Positions 28,337 to 38,531 of a stretch of 64,000 nt of DNA are shown here, in pieces. Each line of letters opens with the position of its first letter. Within the stretch, counting starts at the first letter, position 1. The stretch comes from Brenneria roseae subsp. roseae. Its GTDB lineage: Bacteria > Pseudomonadota > Gammaproteobacteria > Enterobacterales > Enterobacteriaceae. The translations under genes were made by a program, and so were the position numbers. The notes under the pieces are model-generated. The model was not told the DNA's origin. It worked only from the letters and a program-made list of their open reading frames with translations, and made no database searches. The stretch lies in NCBI RefSeq assembly GCF_003115845.1, contig NZ_KZ819022.1, positions 372,001 through 436,000 on the forward strand. Direction: 5' to 3'.

Positions 28337-29257
28337 ATGGCCATGCAATCACAAGATATTATCCGTCGCTCCGCGACAAATTCCCTGACGCCGCCGCCGC
28401 AGGCTCGCGATCATCAGCAAGAGGTCGCCAAACTGATCGATGTCACCACCTGTATTGGTTGCAAAGCCTGTCAGGTGGCCTGTTCGGAATGGAACGACAT
28501 TCGTGATGAAGTCGGGCATAACGTCGGCGTTTACGATAACCCGACCGATTTAACGGCCAAGTCCTGGACGGTGATGCGTTTCTCGGAAGTCGAGGAAAAA
28601 GGCCGGCTGGAATGGCTGATCCGCAAAGATGGCTGTATGCACTGCGCCGATCCGGGCTGTCTGAAGGCCTGTCCGTCAGAAGGCGCCATCATTCAGTATG
28701 CCAACGGGATTGTCGATTTTCAGTCAGCGCACTGTATCGGCTGCGGTTACTGCATCGCGGGTTGCCCGTTCGATGTGCCACGGATGAACAAAGAAGATAA
28801 CCGGGTCTACAAATGTACGCTGTGCGTGGATCGGGTGACGGTAGGGCAAGAGCCGGCCTGCGTTAAAACCTGTCCGACCGGCGCGATTCATTTTGGCACC
28901 AAGGAAGCGATGAAGAACCTGGCGGCGGAACGGGTGACCGATCTCAACAGCCGCGGCTACGATAACGCCGGGCTGTACGATCCGGCGGGCGTCGGCGGAA
29001 CGCACGTCATGTATGTACTGCATCATGCGGATAGGCCGCAGCTCTATCACGGCTTGCCGGACAACCCGACGATCAGCCCGACGGTGACGTTCTGGAAGGG
29101 GATTTGGAAACCTCTGGCGGCGATAGGCTTTGCGGCGACCTTTGCCGCCAGCGTATTCCACTATGTCGGGGTGGGGCCGAATCGCGTGGAAGATGATGAT
29201 GATGACGAGAACGCCGACGGCGAACATCATGAGGACAAGCAACATGAAAAAGAATAA
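28337..29257 (+). CDS. fdoH: Formate dehydrogenase-O iron-sulfur subunit FdoH
   Basis: 306 residues. It carries electrons from FdoG to the cytochrome subunit. Four cysteine groups for [4Fe-4S] clusters are seen: [41 protein letters not shown] and [22 protein letters not shown]-terminal membrane helix ([19 protein letters not shown]) is followed by an acidic, His-rich tail. It starts 12 bases after fdoG and overlaps fdoI by 14 bases. Confidence 0.95.
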   Translation: MAMQSQDIIRRSATNSLTPPPQARDHQQEVAKLIDVTTCIGCKACQVACSEWNDIRDEVGHNVGVYDNPTDLTAKSWTVMRFSEVEEKGRLEWLIRKDGCMHCADPGCLKACPSEGAIIQYANGIVDFQSAHCIGCGYCIAGCPFDVPRMNKEDNRVYKCTLCVDRVTVGQEPACVKTCPTGAIHFGTKEAMKNLAAERVTDLNSRGYDNAGLYDPAGVGGTHVMYVLHHADRPQLYHGLPDNPTISPTVTFWKGIWKPLAAIGFAATFAASVFHYVGVGPNRVEDDDDDENADGEHHEDKQHEKE

Positions 29258-29873
29258 TCGAATTCAGCGCTATAGCGCGCCGGAGCGTATTAATCACTGG
29301 ATTGTGGCGTTCTGCTTCGTGTTTGCCGCCATCAGTGGTCTGGGATTTTTCTTCCCCTCGCTCAACTGGATGATGAACATTCTGGGCACTCCGCAGCTGG
29401 CGAGAATTCTGCACCCCTTTGTGGGTGTGGTGATGTTCGTCGCTTTTCTGTTAATGTTTTTCCGCTACTGGAAACATAACCTGATCCGCCGCGATGACAT
29501 TGAATGGGCCAAAAATATTCATAAGATTGCCAGAAATCAGGAAGTGGGTGACACCGGCAGGTATAATTTCGGTCAGAAGTGTGTGTTCTGGCTGGCGATT
29601 ATCAGCCTGGTGCTGCTGCTGGCAAGCGGCATTGTCATGTGGCGGCCCTATTTTGCCGATGCGTTCCCTATCCCGATCATTCGCCTGGCCTTGCTGGTCC
29701 ACTCGCTGGCCGCGGTAGGGTTGATTATCGTTATTATGGTGCATGTCTATGCGGCATTATGGGTGAAAGGAACCATTACCGCCATGGTGGAAGGCTGGGT
29801 GTCAGCGTCATGGGCGAAGAAACATCATCCACGCTGGTATCGTGAGCTACAGCGTAAACAACAGGAAAAGTAA
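29244..29873 (+). CDS. fdoI: Formate dehydrogenase-O cytochrome b556 subunit FdoI
   Basis: 209 residues with four membrane helices. It holds two haem b groups and reduces quinone. Haem-ligand histidines fit [21 protein letters not shown] and the late [18 protein letters not shown] 29244 gives the expected length (211 in E. coli). It starts inside the end of fdoH and ends 5 bases before fdhE. Confidence 0.94.
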   Translation: MKKNNRIQRYSAPERINHWIVAFCFVFAAISGLGFFFPSLNWMMNILGTPQLARILHPFVGVVMFVAFLLMFFRYWKHNLIRRDDIEWAKNIHKIARNQEVGDTGRYNFGQKCVFWLAIISLVLLLASGIVMWRPYFADAFPIPIIRLALLVHSLAAVGLIIVIMVHVYAALWVKGTITAMVEGWVSASWAKKHHPRWYRELQRKQQEK

Positions 29874-29878
29874 CCCTG

Positions 29879-30805
29879 ATGAGTATCCGTATTGTTCCTC
29901 AGGAACAGTTAGAAAGTAATGAAAGATCAACATCGGTGGGAACCATTCCACCGCTGCTTTTTGCTAATTTGAAAAGCCTGTATAGCAGCCGTGCGGAGCG
30001 CCTGCGTCAGTTGGCGGAAGATCATCCGCTGAGTGATTACCTGCTTTTTGCCGCTGACGTGGTGGAAGCACAGATGAAGGTGATGCACGATCACCCGCTA
30101 CAGATCGATCTTGGCGCGATCCTGAAACAGTCGGGCAACCGCCCGCCGCTGGATGTGTCGGTCTTTCCCCGGGATACGCACTGGCAGACGTTGCTGCGCG
30201 CCTTGATCGAAGAACTCAAGCCGGATGCCGGCGGACAAGTGTTATCGACGCTGGAGAATCTGGAAAAATGCTCAGCGCAAGAGCTGGAAATGATGGCGAC
30301 ATCCTTGTTCAGACATGAGTTCAGCGCAGAAAACAACGACAAGGCGCCGTTTATCTGGGCCGCGCTGTCGTTGTTCTGGGCGCAGATGGCGAGCCAGCTT
30401 CCCGGCAAAGCGCGGGCGGAACCAGGCGAACACCGCCAGTTTTGTCCGGTATGCGGCAGTATGCCGGTATCCGGCGTCGTTCAACTGGGTTCCAGCAGCG
30501 GGTTGCGTTATCTGCATTGCAACCTGTGCGAGAGCGAATGGCACATGGTGCGGGTGAAATGCAGCAACTGCGAAGAGTCCGGTGATTTGAATTATTGGTC
30601 GCTGGATAGTGAAAATGCCGCGATTAAAGCGGAGAGCTGCGGCCACTGCGGCACCTATCTTAAAATCCTGTATCAGGAAAAAGATCACCGTGTTGAAGCG
30701 GTGGCCGACGATCTTGCGTCGCTGGTGCTGGACGTGAAGATGGAAGAAGAGGGATTCTCCCGCAGCAGTATTAACCCGTTTTTGTTCCCGGAAAGTGCTA
30801 TCTGA
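29879..30805 (+). CDS. fdhE: Formate dehydrogenase accessory protein FdhE
   Basis: 308 residues (309 in E. coli). A cytoplasmic rubredoxin-like protein needed for assembly of Tat-exported formate dehydrogenases. Four CxxC pairs are visible: CPVC, CNLC, CSNC and CGHC. It is the last gene of the operon, in the same position as in E. coli fdoGHI-fdhE. A strong hairpin follows. Confidence 0.94.
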   Translation: MSIRIVPQEQLESNERSTSVGTIPPLLFANLKSLYSSRAERLRQLAEDHPLSDYLLFAADVVEAQMKVMHDHPLQIDLGAILKQSGNRPPLDVSVFPRDTHWQTLLRALIEELKPDAGGQVLSTLENLEKCSAQELEMMATSLFRHEFSAENNDKAPFIWAALSLFWAQMASQLPGKARAEPGEHRQFCPVCGSMPVSGVVQLGSSSGLRYLHCNLCESEWHMVRVKCSNCEESGDLNYWSLDSENAAIKAESCGHCGTYLKILYQEKDHRVEAVADDLASLVLDVKMEEEGFSRSSINPFLFPESAI

Positions 30806-30826
30806 TTTCTGTTATCGGATGACGGT

Positions 30827-30853
30827 CTGCTCTGCATGGTTGTTGCAGAGCAG
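30827..30853. terminator. Hairpin between fdhE and the MFS gene
   Basis: CTGCTCTGCA and TGCAGAGCAG form a perfect 10-bp stem around a 7-base loop between two convergent genes. There is no clear U-tract on either side, so it may be a weak bidirectional terminator or an mRNA-stabilising hairpin. Confidence 0.5.
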
Positions 30854-30892
30854 ATACCGGGCTGTGCCGTCGATAGCCTGATCAGGTAAATA

Positions 30893-32083
30893 TTACTGCC
30901 GCTGGTATTTGACCAGCACCAGCGAGCCGATCGACAGCGCATAGCAGATGACGATCACCAGCGCCATGGACAGCGCCGATGTTCCGTTCAGCCCGGTCAG
31001 CGGCACGCTGATCGCCCCCAGCGCAAACATGCTGACGCCAATCAACGCGGACGCGCTGCCGGCTTTATCTCCCTGACTCTGCATAGCCAGCGCCGATGCG
31101 CTGGGGCCGACGATCCCAATAATGATAACGGAGAAGAACAACGGCACCAGCAGCCCGATCAGCGGCGCTTGCAGGTATCCCGCCAGCAATAGCAACAGGG
31201 ACGATACTGCCGCGATCGCCAGCCCCAGTTTCAGTACCCGCATATCTCCCCAGTGCTGACTCAGGCGTGATGAAAGTTGGGCCGAGAAGATGAGGCCCAC
31301 GCCATTGATAGCGAAGCACAGGCTGAACATTTGCGGGCTGAGTTGATAAATATTCTGCAAGACAAACGGTGAGGCGCCGATATAGGCAAACATGCCCGCA
31401 CCGGCGAACCCTTGTACCAGACAGAGCCCCATAAACTGACGCTCGATCAGTAAACTGCCGATGGAAGATAGTAATGTGCCGATTCCGCCGGTTACCCGTC
31501 GTTCTTCCGGCAGCGTTTCCTGCAAGCGCGAGGCTGAGAGCATCAGTAACGGTACGGTAACCGCCGCCAGCGTAATAAAGATGCCGCGCCAGTCAACAAT
31601 GCTCAGCAGTGCGCCACCCAGCACCGGCGCAATGATGGGCGCCAGGCCGTTGACCAGCATCAACAGGGCGAAGAAGCGGGTGAGCTGATGCCCGGTATAA
31701 AGATCGCGGGCGATAGCCCGGGACAACACCGCACCGCCAGCCCCGGCGATACCCTGAATAAAGCGGGCGATAATCAACTGGTGGATGTCCTGCGCCAGCG
31801 CACACCAGACGGAGGCGGCCAGAAAAATCAGCAGCGAACAGAACAGCGGACGTTTGCGCCCCAGTTTATCGCTCAGCGGGCCGAAGACCAGCTGGCCGGC
31901 TCCCAACCCCAGCAGACCCGACGTCAGACTGAGCTGGGAGGCTGAGGCAGAAGTCGATAAATCGAGGGCCAGTTCTGGCAAGGCGGGAAGATAGAGGTCG
32001 GTACAAAGCGGGCCGAGGGCGGCCAATAGCCCTAAAATGATTACATAGCCCAGACGGGATGGTGAAGTCATAACGTTAGTCAT
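30893..32083 (-). CDS. MFS multidrug efflux transporter, Bcr/CflA family
   Basis: 396 residues with 12 predicted membrane helices, a proton-driven drug exporter of the inner membrane. The motifs TDLYLPALPEL in helix 1, FGPLSDKLGRKRP in loop 2-3 (MFS motif A) and ARFIQGIAGAGGAVLSRAIARDL in helices 4-5 are typical of Bcr and related pumps. It overlaps the end of the TetR gene by 8 bases, so the regulator and the pump are one transcript. The substrate is unknown. Confidence 0.88.
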   Translation of the reverse strand: MTNVMTSPSRLGYVIILGLLAALGPLCTDLYLPALPELALDLSTSASASQLSLTSGLLGLGAGQLVFGPLSDKLGRKRPLFCSLLIFLAASVWCALAQDIHQLIIARFIQGIAGAGGAVLSRAIARDLYTGHQLTRFFALLMLVNGLAPIIAPVLGGALLSIVDWRGIFITLAAVTVPLLMLSASRLQETLPEERRVTGGIGTLLSSIGSLLIERQFMGLCLVQGFAGAGMFAYIGASPFVLQNIYQLSPQMFSLCFAINGVGLIFSAQLSSRLSQHWGDMRVLKLGLAIAAVSSLLLLLAGYLQAPLIGLLVPLFFSVIIIGIVGPSASALAMQSQGDKAGSASALIGVSMFALGAISVPLTGLNGTSALSMALVIVICYALSIGSLVLVKYQRQ

Positions 32084-32681
32084 TGGTAGTGGTTTCAGGA
32101 AAAATATGGTTGAAAATGTGTTGGTAGAGCTGGTGAAGTTCCTCTGGCGACGCTTTCAACGGCGCCACCGAGCGGAATGTGGTGCCTTCCGACAATACCG
32201 CCATGAGTTCAACCCGGGCGGCGATTTGTGGCGGCGTCAGCTGTGGATAACGTTGTTGCAGGAGGGTGCTGGCTTGCTGAAACAACCGGCTATCGGCTTC
32301 CTGTAGGATAGCCGCCACGCGTGGGCTACGGGTAGCTTCTGCGGTGACTTCCAGCATTAACGCCTGATCGTCTTCACGCGTATCGTCGCTCTCCGGTATG
32401 ATTCGAGTCGACAGCTTTTGTATCATTCGCGAGGTGTGGTCGCCCGTCTGCGTCAGTAGCTGTAATTTGTTGTTCACAATCCGGCTGACGATCTCTTCAA
32501 TGATGGCGTCCTTATTCTCAAAGTAGCGGTATACCTGACCTACGCTGAGTTGGGCATGTTTGGCGATTTCCGCCATGCCCGCGCCGTGGAAGCCCGAACG
32601 CCGAAAACAGAGACGCGCAGCTTTAACAATCTGGTCGCGTCGTGCATGGATACGAGCGGTTTTTGTGTCCGTATGTTGCAC
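32076..32681 (-). CDS. TetR family transcriptional regulator of the efflux genes
   Basis: 201 residues. The N-terminal helix-turn-helix is GMAEIAKHAQLSVGQVYRYF; the C-terminal ligand domain is not specific. GTG 32681 is the start, with AAGGAGAG upstream. It is divergent from the RND pump genes. A 34-bp palindrome in the 127-base gap is its likely operator, and it would then control both the RND operon and its own transcript with the MFS gene. Confidence 0.87.
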   Translation of the reverse strand: MQHTDTKTARIHARRDQIVKAARLCFRRSGFHGAGMAEIAKHAQLSVGQVYRYFENKDAIIEEIVSRIVNNKLQLLTQTGDHTSRMIQKLSTRIIPESDDTREDDQALMLEVTAEATRSPRVAAILQEADSRLFQQASTLLQQRYPQLTPPQIAARVELMAVLSEGTTFRSVAPLKASPEELHQLYQHIFNHIFPETTTND

Positions 32682-32762
32682 GTTTGACTCTCCTTAATGT
32701 CAGGATGCTTACCTTTACAAAAACCGGACAAAATCTTGTCGGAAGGGTTAAGGTAGTTTTTT

Positions 32763-32796
32763 TATAATTGAGAATGAACGTTCATTCTCAATTATA
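32763..32796. promoter_or_regulatory. 34-bp perfect palindrome, probable TetR operator
   Basis: TATAATTGAGAATGAAC followed directly by its exact reverse complement. The core GAATGAACGTTCATTC resembles operators of AcrR-like regulators. The site ends 12 bases before the start codon of the RND adaptor gene, so a bound repressor would also block the promoter or early transcript. Confidence 0.8.
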
Positions 32797-32808
32797 GGGC
32801 ATGATTTC

Positions 32809-33951
32809 ATGCAAGGTAAACGCTTTATTTTCTTCCTGGTATTTCTACTTTCCGGCTGCGAGCAAGCTTCCCAACCGGCTCAAACTTCCCTACTGGTTGA
32901 CGTGACCGTTCAGACCTTGCAGGCGCAGCCTGTAACGTTGAATAGCGAGTTAACCGGCCGGACAACGGCGGCAATGGTGTCTGAAGTGCGTCCGCAGGTG
33001 GATGGCATTATTCAAAAACGTCTGTTCACGGAAGGCAGTGACGTGCAGGCGGGACAGGTCCTGTACCAGATTGATCCTGCCAGCTATCAGGCGGCCTACG
33101 ATGAAGCCGCCGCTGCGCTGAAAAATGCGCAGGCCAGCGTCGGCGCGGCGAAACGCAAGGCGCAGCGCTATGCGCGTCTGGTCAAGGAAGAGGGCGTATC
33201 CCAACAGGATGCTGATGATGCGCAAACCAGCTATGAGCAAAGTCTGGCCTCGGTGGCGGAAAAACAGGCCGCGTTAAAAACGGCCCGCATTAATCTGGCG
33301 TATACGCAGATTAAAGCCCCGATTTCCGGCCGTATCGGTATTTCTTCCGTCACGCCGGGCGCGTTGGTGACGGCCAGCCAGACCACCGCGCTGGCGACCA
33401 TTCGTCAGCTTGATCCGATGTATGTGGATCTCACCCAGTCGAGCGCGCAGCGGCTGGCGTTGCTGAAGTTACAGAAGAGCAAACAGGCATCGGTATCACT
33501 GACGTTGGAAAATGGCGAAGCCTACACATCGCAAGGTTTGTTGCAGCTGGCGGAAGTCGCCGTCGATACCTCCACGGGATCGGTAACCTTACGGGCCGAG
33601 TTTCCTAATCCGCAACATATTTTATTGCCCGGCATGTATGTCCAGGCTTCGGTAGAAAATGGTACGGATCCGCAGGGGATTCTGGCGCCGCAGCAGGGGA
33701 TTACCCGTGATGTGAAAGGTAATGCCACCGCGCTGGTGGTTAACGACAACCAGCAGGTGGAACAGCGTCAGGTGGTCACCGATCGCGTCATTGGCAATAA
33801 CTGGCTGATTTCCTCAGGGCTGAACGCGGGCGATCGGTTGATTATTGAAGGAACCGACAAGGTCAAGGCTGGCGACACCGTTAAGGCTATGGAAGCGCAG
33901 TCCTCTCCGTCAGCGTCGGCATCGGCCACCGCGTCTCAGGGAGATCGCTGA
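32809..33951 (+). CDS. RND efflux periplasmic adaptor subunit (AcrA/MexA type)
   Basis: 380 residues. A lipoprotein signal with lipobox LLSGC is followed by the adaptor fold: barrel-sandwich start VRPQVDGIIQKRLFTEGSDV, a helical hairpin (about 95-165) with long Ala-rich heptads, and KAPISGRIGISSVTPGALV. It bridges the inner membrane pump and the outer membrane channel. The stop is 2 bases before the pump gene. It is the first gene of the operon, directly behind the palindrome. Confidence 0.93.
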   Translation: MQGKRFIFFLVFLLSGCEQASQPAQTSLLVDVTVQTLQAQPVTLNSELTGRTTAAMVSEVRPQVDGIIQKRLFTEGSDVQAGQVLYQIDPASYQAAYDEAAAALKNAQASVGAAKRKAQRYARLVKEEGVSQQDADDAQTSYEQSLASVAEKQAALKTARINLAYTQIKAPISGRIGISSVTPGALVTASQTTALATIRQLDPMYVDLTQSSAQRLALLKLQKSKQASVSLTLENGEAYTSQGLLQLAEVAVDTSTGSVTLRAEFPNPQHILLPGMYVQASVENGTDPQGILAPQQGITRDVKGNATALVVNDNQQVEQRQVVTDRVIGNNWLISSGLNAGDRLIIEGTDKVKAGDTVKAMEAQSSPSASASATASQGDR

Positions 33952-33953
33952 TT

Positions 33954-36900
33954 ATGTTCTCCCGTTTCTTTATTTATCGGCCGGTTTTTGCCTGGGTGAT
34001 TTCGATTGTGATCATGCTGGCCGGCGCGCTGGCTATCCAGTCGCTTTCCATTGCTCAGTATCCCAACGTGGCGCCGCCTTCGGTGTCAATCACCGCTACC
34101 TATACCGGCGCCTCAGCGGAGACGCTGGAAAACAGCGTAACGCAGGTGATCGAGCAGCAACTCACCGGGTTGGATGGGTTGCTCTATTTTTCCTCTTCCA
34201 GTAGCTCCAGCGGCGAAGTGAAAATCACCGTTACCTTTAAGCAGGGGACCAATGCGGATACTGCTCAGGTTCAGGTGCAAAATAAAGTCCAACAGGCGCT
34301 CAGCCGTTTACCGACGGAGGTTCAGCAGTTGGGCGTCACCGTGACCAAGTCGCAAACCAACTTCCTGCTGATCATGTCGCTGTTCGATGTTACGGATAAA
34401 TCCAGCGGGGCCGATATTGCCGATTACATGGTCAGTAATTTACAGGATCCGCTGGCGCGCGTTGAAGGTGTGGGCAGCGTGCGGGTGTTCGGCTCACAGT
34501 ATGCGATGCGCATCTGGCTGAACCCGACCCGCCTGGCGTCGTATGATCTGATGCCGTCCGACATCGCTTCGGCGATTGAAGCGCAGAATACGCAGGTTTC
34601 CGCCGGCAAGATCGGGGCTCAGCCTTCCCGTAGCGATCAACAACTGACGGCGACCGTAATGGCGCAGTCGCGGTTGAAAACGCCTGAGCAGTTCAGGAAT
34701 ATCATTGTAAAAAGCGAAACCAACGGTGCGATTGTCCGGCTTGGCGATGTCGCCAGCGTCGAGATAGGCGATGAGGATTACAGCACCGTGACCCGGCTGA
34801 ACGGGCATCCGGCGGCGGGGATTGCGGTGATGCTGGCGCCGGGCGCCAACGCGCTGGCGACGGCCGAACGAGTAAAAGCCAAACTGGCCGAATTCGAGAG
34901 TACGATGCCGCAGGGTTACGACATCGCTTACCCGAAAGACAGTACCGATTTCATCAAGATTTCAGTGGAAGAGGTGGTGAAAACCCTGTTCGAGGCCATT
35001 CTGCTGGTGGTGATCGTGATGTTCGTTTTCTTGCAGAACCTGCGTTCTACGCTGATCCCGACTATCGCTGTGCCGGTGGTTCTGCTGGGCACCTTTGGCG
35101 TGCTGGCGGTCTTTGGCTACTCGATTAATACCCTGACGCTATTCGGGATGGTACTGGCCATCGGGTTGCTGGTCGACGATGCGATTGTGGTCGTAGAAAA
35201 CGTCGAGCGCGTGATGCGTGATGACGGGCTGTCGCCCAAAGCAGCCACGGAAAAATCAATGGGCGAGATTTCTGGCGCGCTGGTGGGCGTGGCATTGGTA
35301 CTGAGTGCGGTTTTCCTGCCAATGGCGTTTTTTGGCGGTTCCACCGGGGTCATTTACCGGCAGTTTTCCATCACCATCGTTTCTTCCATGCTGCTGTCCG
35401 TGCTGGTGGCGCTGACGCTGACGCCGGCCCTGTGCGCGTCGCTGCTGAAACCGCCGACGCCTCATGTCTCGACGGGGAAAGGCTTTTTCTCCGCCTTTAA
35501 CCGGCATTATCAGGGAATGCAGGATCGCTATTCCAACAAGGTCGCCCGGATATTGCATAGTCCGCTACGTTACATCCTGCTGTATGGCCTGATTATCGTG
35601 GCGATGGGGCTGATGTTTCTCCGTCTTCCGGGCGGATTCTTGCCAACGGAAGATCAGGGCGAAGTGATGGTGCAGTTTACGTTGCCCGCCGGCGCGACCG
35701 AAGCCCGGACGTCGAAAGTGGGCAAAGAGATTGAACGTTACTTCCTCACCGAGGAGAAAGCGAATACCGAAGCCATCTTTATTATTTCCGGCTTCAACTT
35801 TAGCGGCAGTGGACAAAATGCCGGTATGGCGTTTGTCGCGCTGAAAAACTGGGATCAGCGGCGCGGCGCGGAAAACAGCGCAGATGCCATTTCGGCGCGG
35901 GCGTCTAAGGCGCTGTCGGCGACGATCCGGGATGCGCAGATCTTTACGCTGACCCCGCCGTCGGTGGATGGGCTGGGGCAGTCCAGCGGTTTTACCTTTG
36001 AGCTTCAGGCCACCGGCACCACCGATCGCGAGAAGCTGTTGCAACTGCGCGATCAATTACTGGCTTCCGCCAATAAAAACGCCCGGCTGGCGGCGGTTCG
36101 TCCCAACGATCTGACACAGATGCCGCAGTTGCAGGTTGATATTGATAACGACAAAGCCAGCGCGCTGGGGTTGTCGATAGGCGATATCACCGCGACGCTG
36201 AGCAGCGCCTGGGGGGGGACCTATGTTAATGACTTTATCGACCGGGGACGGGTGAAAAAAGTCTATATGCAAGGGGACGAAGATTCGCGCAGCAAGCCGG
36301 AGGATCTGAATAAATGGTTTGTGCGCGGCACCGACAGCGCAGGTGACAGCGTGATGACGCCGTTTTCGTCGTTTACCACCACCCGCTGGGTCTATGGCCC
36401 GGAAAGCCTGTCGCGCTATAACGGGCTGGCTTCCTACGAAATTCAGGGTACCGGCGCGTCTGGCGTCAGCACCGGGGCGGCGATGGATGAAATGCAGATA
36501 CTGGCCAAAGCCTTGCCGAAGGGCACAACCTATGCCTGGAGCGGATTGTCCTATCAGGAGCGGTTGGCCAGCGGTCAGGCTTTCTCGCTCTACGCAATCT
36601 CGATTCTGGTGGTGTTCCTGTGTCTGGCGGCGCTGTATGAAAGCTGGAGTATTCCTTTCTCGGTCATGCTGGTGATCCCGCTGGGCGTGGTGGGCGCCGT
36701 GCTGGCCGCGACGCTGCGCGGACTGGAAAACGACGTTTACTTTCAGGTGGCATTGCTGACGACCATCGGGCTGTCGGCGAAAAATGCCATTCTAATCGTT
36801 GAGTTTGCCGAGGCCGCCTACCAGCGTGGCAGCAATCTTTTTGCGGCGGCGCTGGAAGGCGCCACCACGCGTTTGCGTCCGGTATTGATGACGTCGTTGG

Positions 36901-37112
36901 CATTTATTGTCGGCGTATTCCCGCTGGCGATATCCAGCGGCGCCGGGGCAAACAGCCGCATCTCCATTGGCTCTGGCATTGTCGGCGGAACATTAACCGC
37001 CACGGTGTTGGCGATTTTCCTGGTTCCCCTGTTTTTTGTCCTGGTGAGACGCGTTTTCCCCAAACGTGCAGACAAAACCGTGCCCGCTGTTGATGTATCG
37101 AAGGAAAAATAA
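33954..37112 (+). CDS. RND efflux inner membrane pump (AcrB type)
   Basis: 1052 residues, HAE1-type proton/drug antiporter. FFIYRPVFAWVISIVIMLAG opens the first helix. The proton-relay Asp pair lies in GLLVDDAIVVVENVERVM, and GVIYRQFSITIVSSMLLSVL and the second-half repeat GLSAKNAILIVEFAE are typical. Two large periplasmic loops separate helices 1-2 and 7-8. Substrates cannot be read from sequence; AcrB, MexB and similar pumps export drugs, dyes, bile salts or plant phenolics. The stop overlaps the start of the channel gene (TAATG). Confidence 0.94.
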   Translation: MFSRFFIYRPVFAWVISIVIMLAGALAIQSLSIAQYPNVAPPSVSITATYTGASAETLENSVTQVIEQQLTGLDGLLYFSSSSSSSGEVKITVTFKQGTNADTAQVQVQNKVQQALSRLPTEVQQLGVTVTKSQTNFLLIMSLFDVTDKSSGADIADYMVSNLQDPLARVEGVGSVRVFGSQYAMRIWLNPTRLASYDLMPSDIASAIEAQNTQVSAGKIGAQPSRSDQQLTATVMAQSRLKTPEQFRNIIVKSETNGAIVRLGDVASVEIGDEDYSTVTRLNGHPAAGIAVMLAPGANALATAERVKAKLAEFESTMPQGYDIAYPKDSTDFIKISVEEVVKTLFEAILLVVIVMFVFLQNLRSTLIPTIAVPVVLLGTFGVLAVFGYSINTLTLFGMVLAIGLLVDDAIVVVENVERVMRDDGLSPKAATEKSMGEISGALVGVALVLSAVFLPMAFFGGSTGVIYRQFSITIVSSMLLSVLVALTLTPALCASLLKPPTPHVSTGKGFFSAFNRHYQGMQDRYSNKVARILHSPLRYILLYGLIIVAMGLMFLRLPGGFLPTEDQGEVMVQFTLPAGATEARTSKVGKEIERYFLTEEKANTEAIFIISGFNFSGSGQNAGMAFVALKNWDQRRGAENSADAISARASKALSATIRDAQIFTLTPPSVDGLGQSSGFTFELQATGTTDREKLLQLRDQLLASANKNARLAAVRPNDLTQMPQLQVDIDNDKASALGLSIGDITATLSSAWGGTYVNDFIDRGRVKKVYMQGDEDSRSKPEDLNKWFVRGTDSAGDSVMTPFSSFTTTRWVYGPESLSRYNGLASYEIQGTGASGVSTGAAMDEMQILAKALPKGTTYAWSGLSYQERLASGQAFSLYAISILVVFLCLAALYESWSIPFSVMLVIPLGVVGAVLAATLRGLENDVYFQVALLTTIGLSAKNAILIVEFAEAAYQRGSNLFAAALEGATTRLRPVLMTSLAFIVGVFPLAISSGAGANSRISIGSGIVGGTLTATVLAIFLVPLFFVLVRRVFPKRADKTVPAVDVSKEK

Positions 37113-38524
37113 TGTTGAGTCATAAATTCATTGCCGTGTTATTTCCGCTGATACTGGGCGGGTGCGTATCACTGGACCCTGACTATCAGCGCCCTGATGC
37201 GCCAGTGCCCGCGGTCTGGCCGCAGCAGGGTGTGGCGGCCGGCACGGCGCCTGCGACAACCATCCCCTGGCGTTCGGCGATGATCGACGCCAGATTGCGT
37301 CAGGTGATCGATCTGGCGCTCAGCGATAACCGTGACCTGCGCAAAGCGCTGGCCGATATTGAGGCGGCCCGCGCCACCTACGGTATTCAGCGCGCCGATC
37401 TGCTGCCTACCGTCAATGCCGGTTTGAGCGGATCGCGCGGTCGCTCGTTATCGAGTTCGTCTGCACAGGGCAACAATGCCACGGCGATAACCCAGAGCTA
37501 TGAGGCGAATCTGGCCGTGAGTTCGTTTGAGCTTGATCTGTTTGGCAAAACACGCAGCCTGAGCAGGGCGGCGCTGGAGAGTTATTTGTCTACGGAAGCG
37601 GCGGGGAAAACTACGCGTCTGACGTTAATTACGGACACGGCAACGGCTTACATCGCGCTGGCGGCGGCACGTAGCGATCTGCTGCTGTCAGAGCAAACCG
37701 TACAGAGTGCGCAGAAATCGCTGGAGGTGACGCGTAACCGGCAACGAAACGGCGTCGCCTCCGCGGTTGATGTCGCGCAGGCGGAAACCATCTATCAGCA
37801 GGCGCGAGCGGATGTCGCCAGCAATCTCACCGCGGTGGAACAGAGTAAAAATGCGTTGAATCTGCTGGTCGGGCGACCGGTGGACGAAGCGCTGTTGCCG
37901 GATAATCTGGATGCGCTGGCTCAGGCGATTGCGCCGGTATCGGCGGGGATTTCTTCTGATGTGCTGTTGCAGCGTCCGGATGTGCTTGAAGCGGAACATA
38001 ATCTGAAATCGGCAAATGCCAACATCGGCGCGGCGCGCGCCGCGTTTTTTCCCAGCGTGACGTTAACCGCCAGCGGCGGAATGGGCAGCACTGCGCTTTC
38101 TTCACTGTTCAGCCATGGCGCGGGCGTGTGGTCTTTTGCGCCCAGCATCAGCCTGCCGCTGTTTGACGGCGGTGCGAATCGGGCATCACTGGCCTACGCC
38201 GAGGCGCAGAAAAAGGGCTATATCGCCAGCTATGAAAAAGCCATTCAGTCTGCGTTCAAAGAGGTTGCGGATGCACTGGCGCGCAAAAGCACTATCGATG
38301 AGCAACTTTCGGCGCAGCGGGATTATCTGTCGGCGTCTCAGCGCAGCTATCAGCTAGCCGATAGTCGCTATCGGGAAGGGGTGGATACCTATCTGAACGT
38401 GCTGGATGCCCAGCGGACATTATACAGTGCGCATCAATCGTTAATTGCGGCAGAGCAAGTTCGGCTGAACAATCTGGTGACGCTATACAATGTGTTGGGC
38501 GGCGGGGTGTCGGTAACCCAGTGA
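37112..38524 (+). CDS. Outer membrane efflux channel lipoprotein (OprM/NodT type)
   Basis: 470 residues. Lipobox LGGC gives an acylated N-terminus; DPDYQRPDAPVP follows as in OprM. Two long helical repeats contain NRDLRKALADIEAARATYGIQRADLLP and the second-half equivalent with NIGAARAAFFPSVTLTASGG. It completes a tripartite pump with the two preceding genes and makes the operon independent of TolC. Its stop is 7 bases from that of the convergent ferredoxin gene. Confidence 0.92.
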   Translation: MLSHKFIAVLFPLILGGCVSLDPDYQRPDAPVPAVWPQQGVAAGTAPATTIPWRSAMIDARLRQVIDLALSDNRDLRKALADIEAARATYGIQRADLLPTVNAGLSGSRGRSLSSSSAQGNNATAITQSYEANLAVSSFELDLFGKTRSLSRAALESYLSTEAAGKTTRLTLITDTATAYIALAAARSDLLLSEQTVQSAQKSLEVTRNRQRNGVASAVDVAQAETIYQQARADVASNLTAVEQSKNALNLLVGRPVDEALLPDNLDALAQAIAPVSAGISSDVLLQRPDVLEAEHNLKSANANIGAARAAFFPSVTLTASGGMGSTALSSLFSHGAGVWSFAPSISLPLFDGGANRASLAYAEAQKKGYIASYEKAIQSAFKEVADALARKSTIDEQLSAQRDYLSASQRSYQLADSRYREGVDTYLNVLDAQRTLYSAHQSLIAAEQVRLNNLVTLYNVLGGGVSVTQ

Positions 38525-38531
38525 CGTTTTG

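Noticed and set aside
27161-28348. A 395-codon minus-strand open frame inside fdoG
   Set aside because: It is antisense to a near-complete match to E. coli FdoG, and its translation resembles no protein. GC-rich genes often give long shadow frames.
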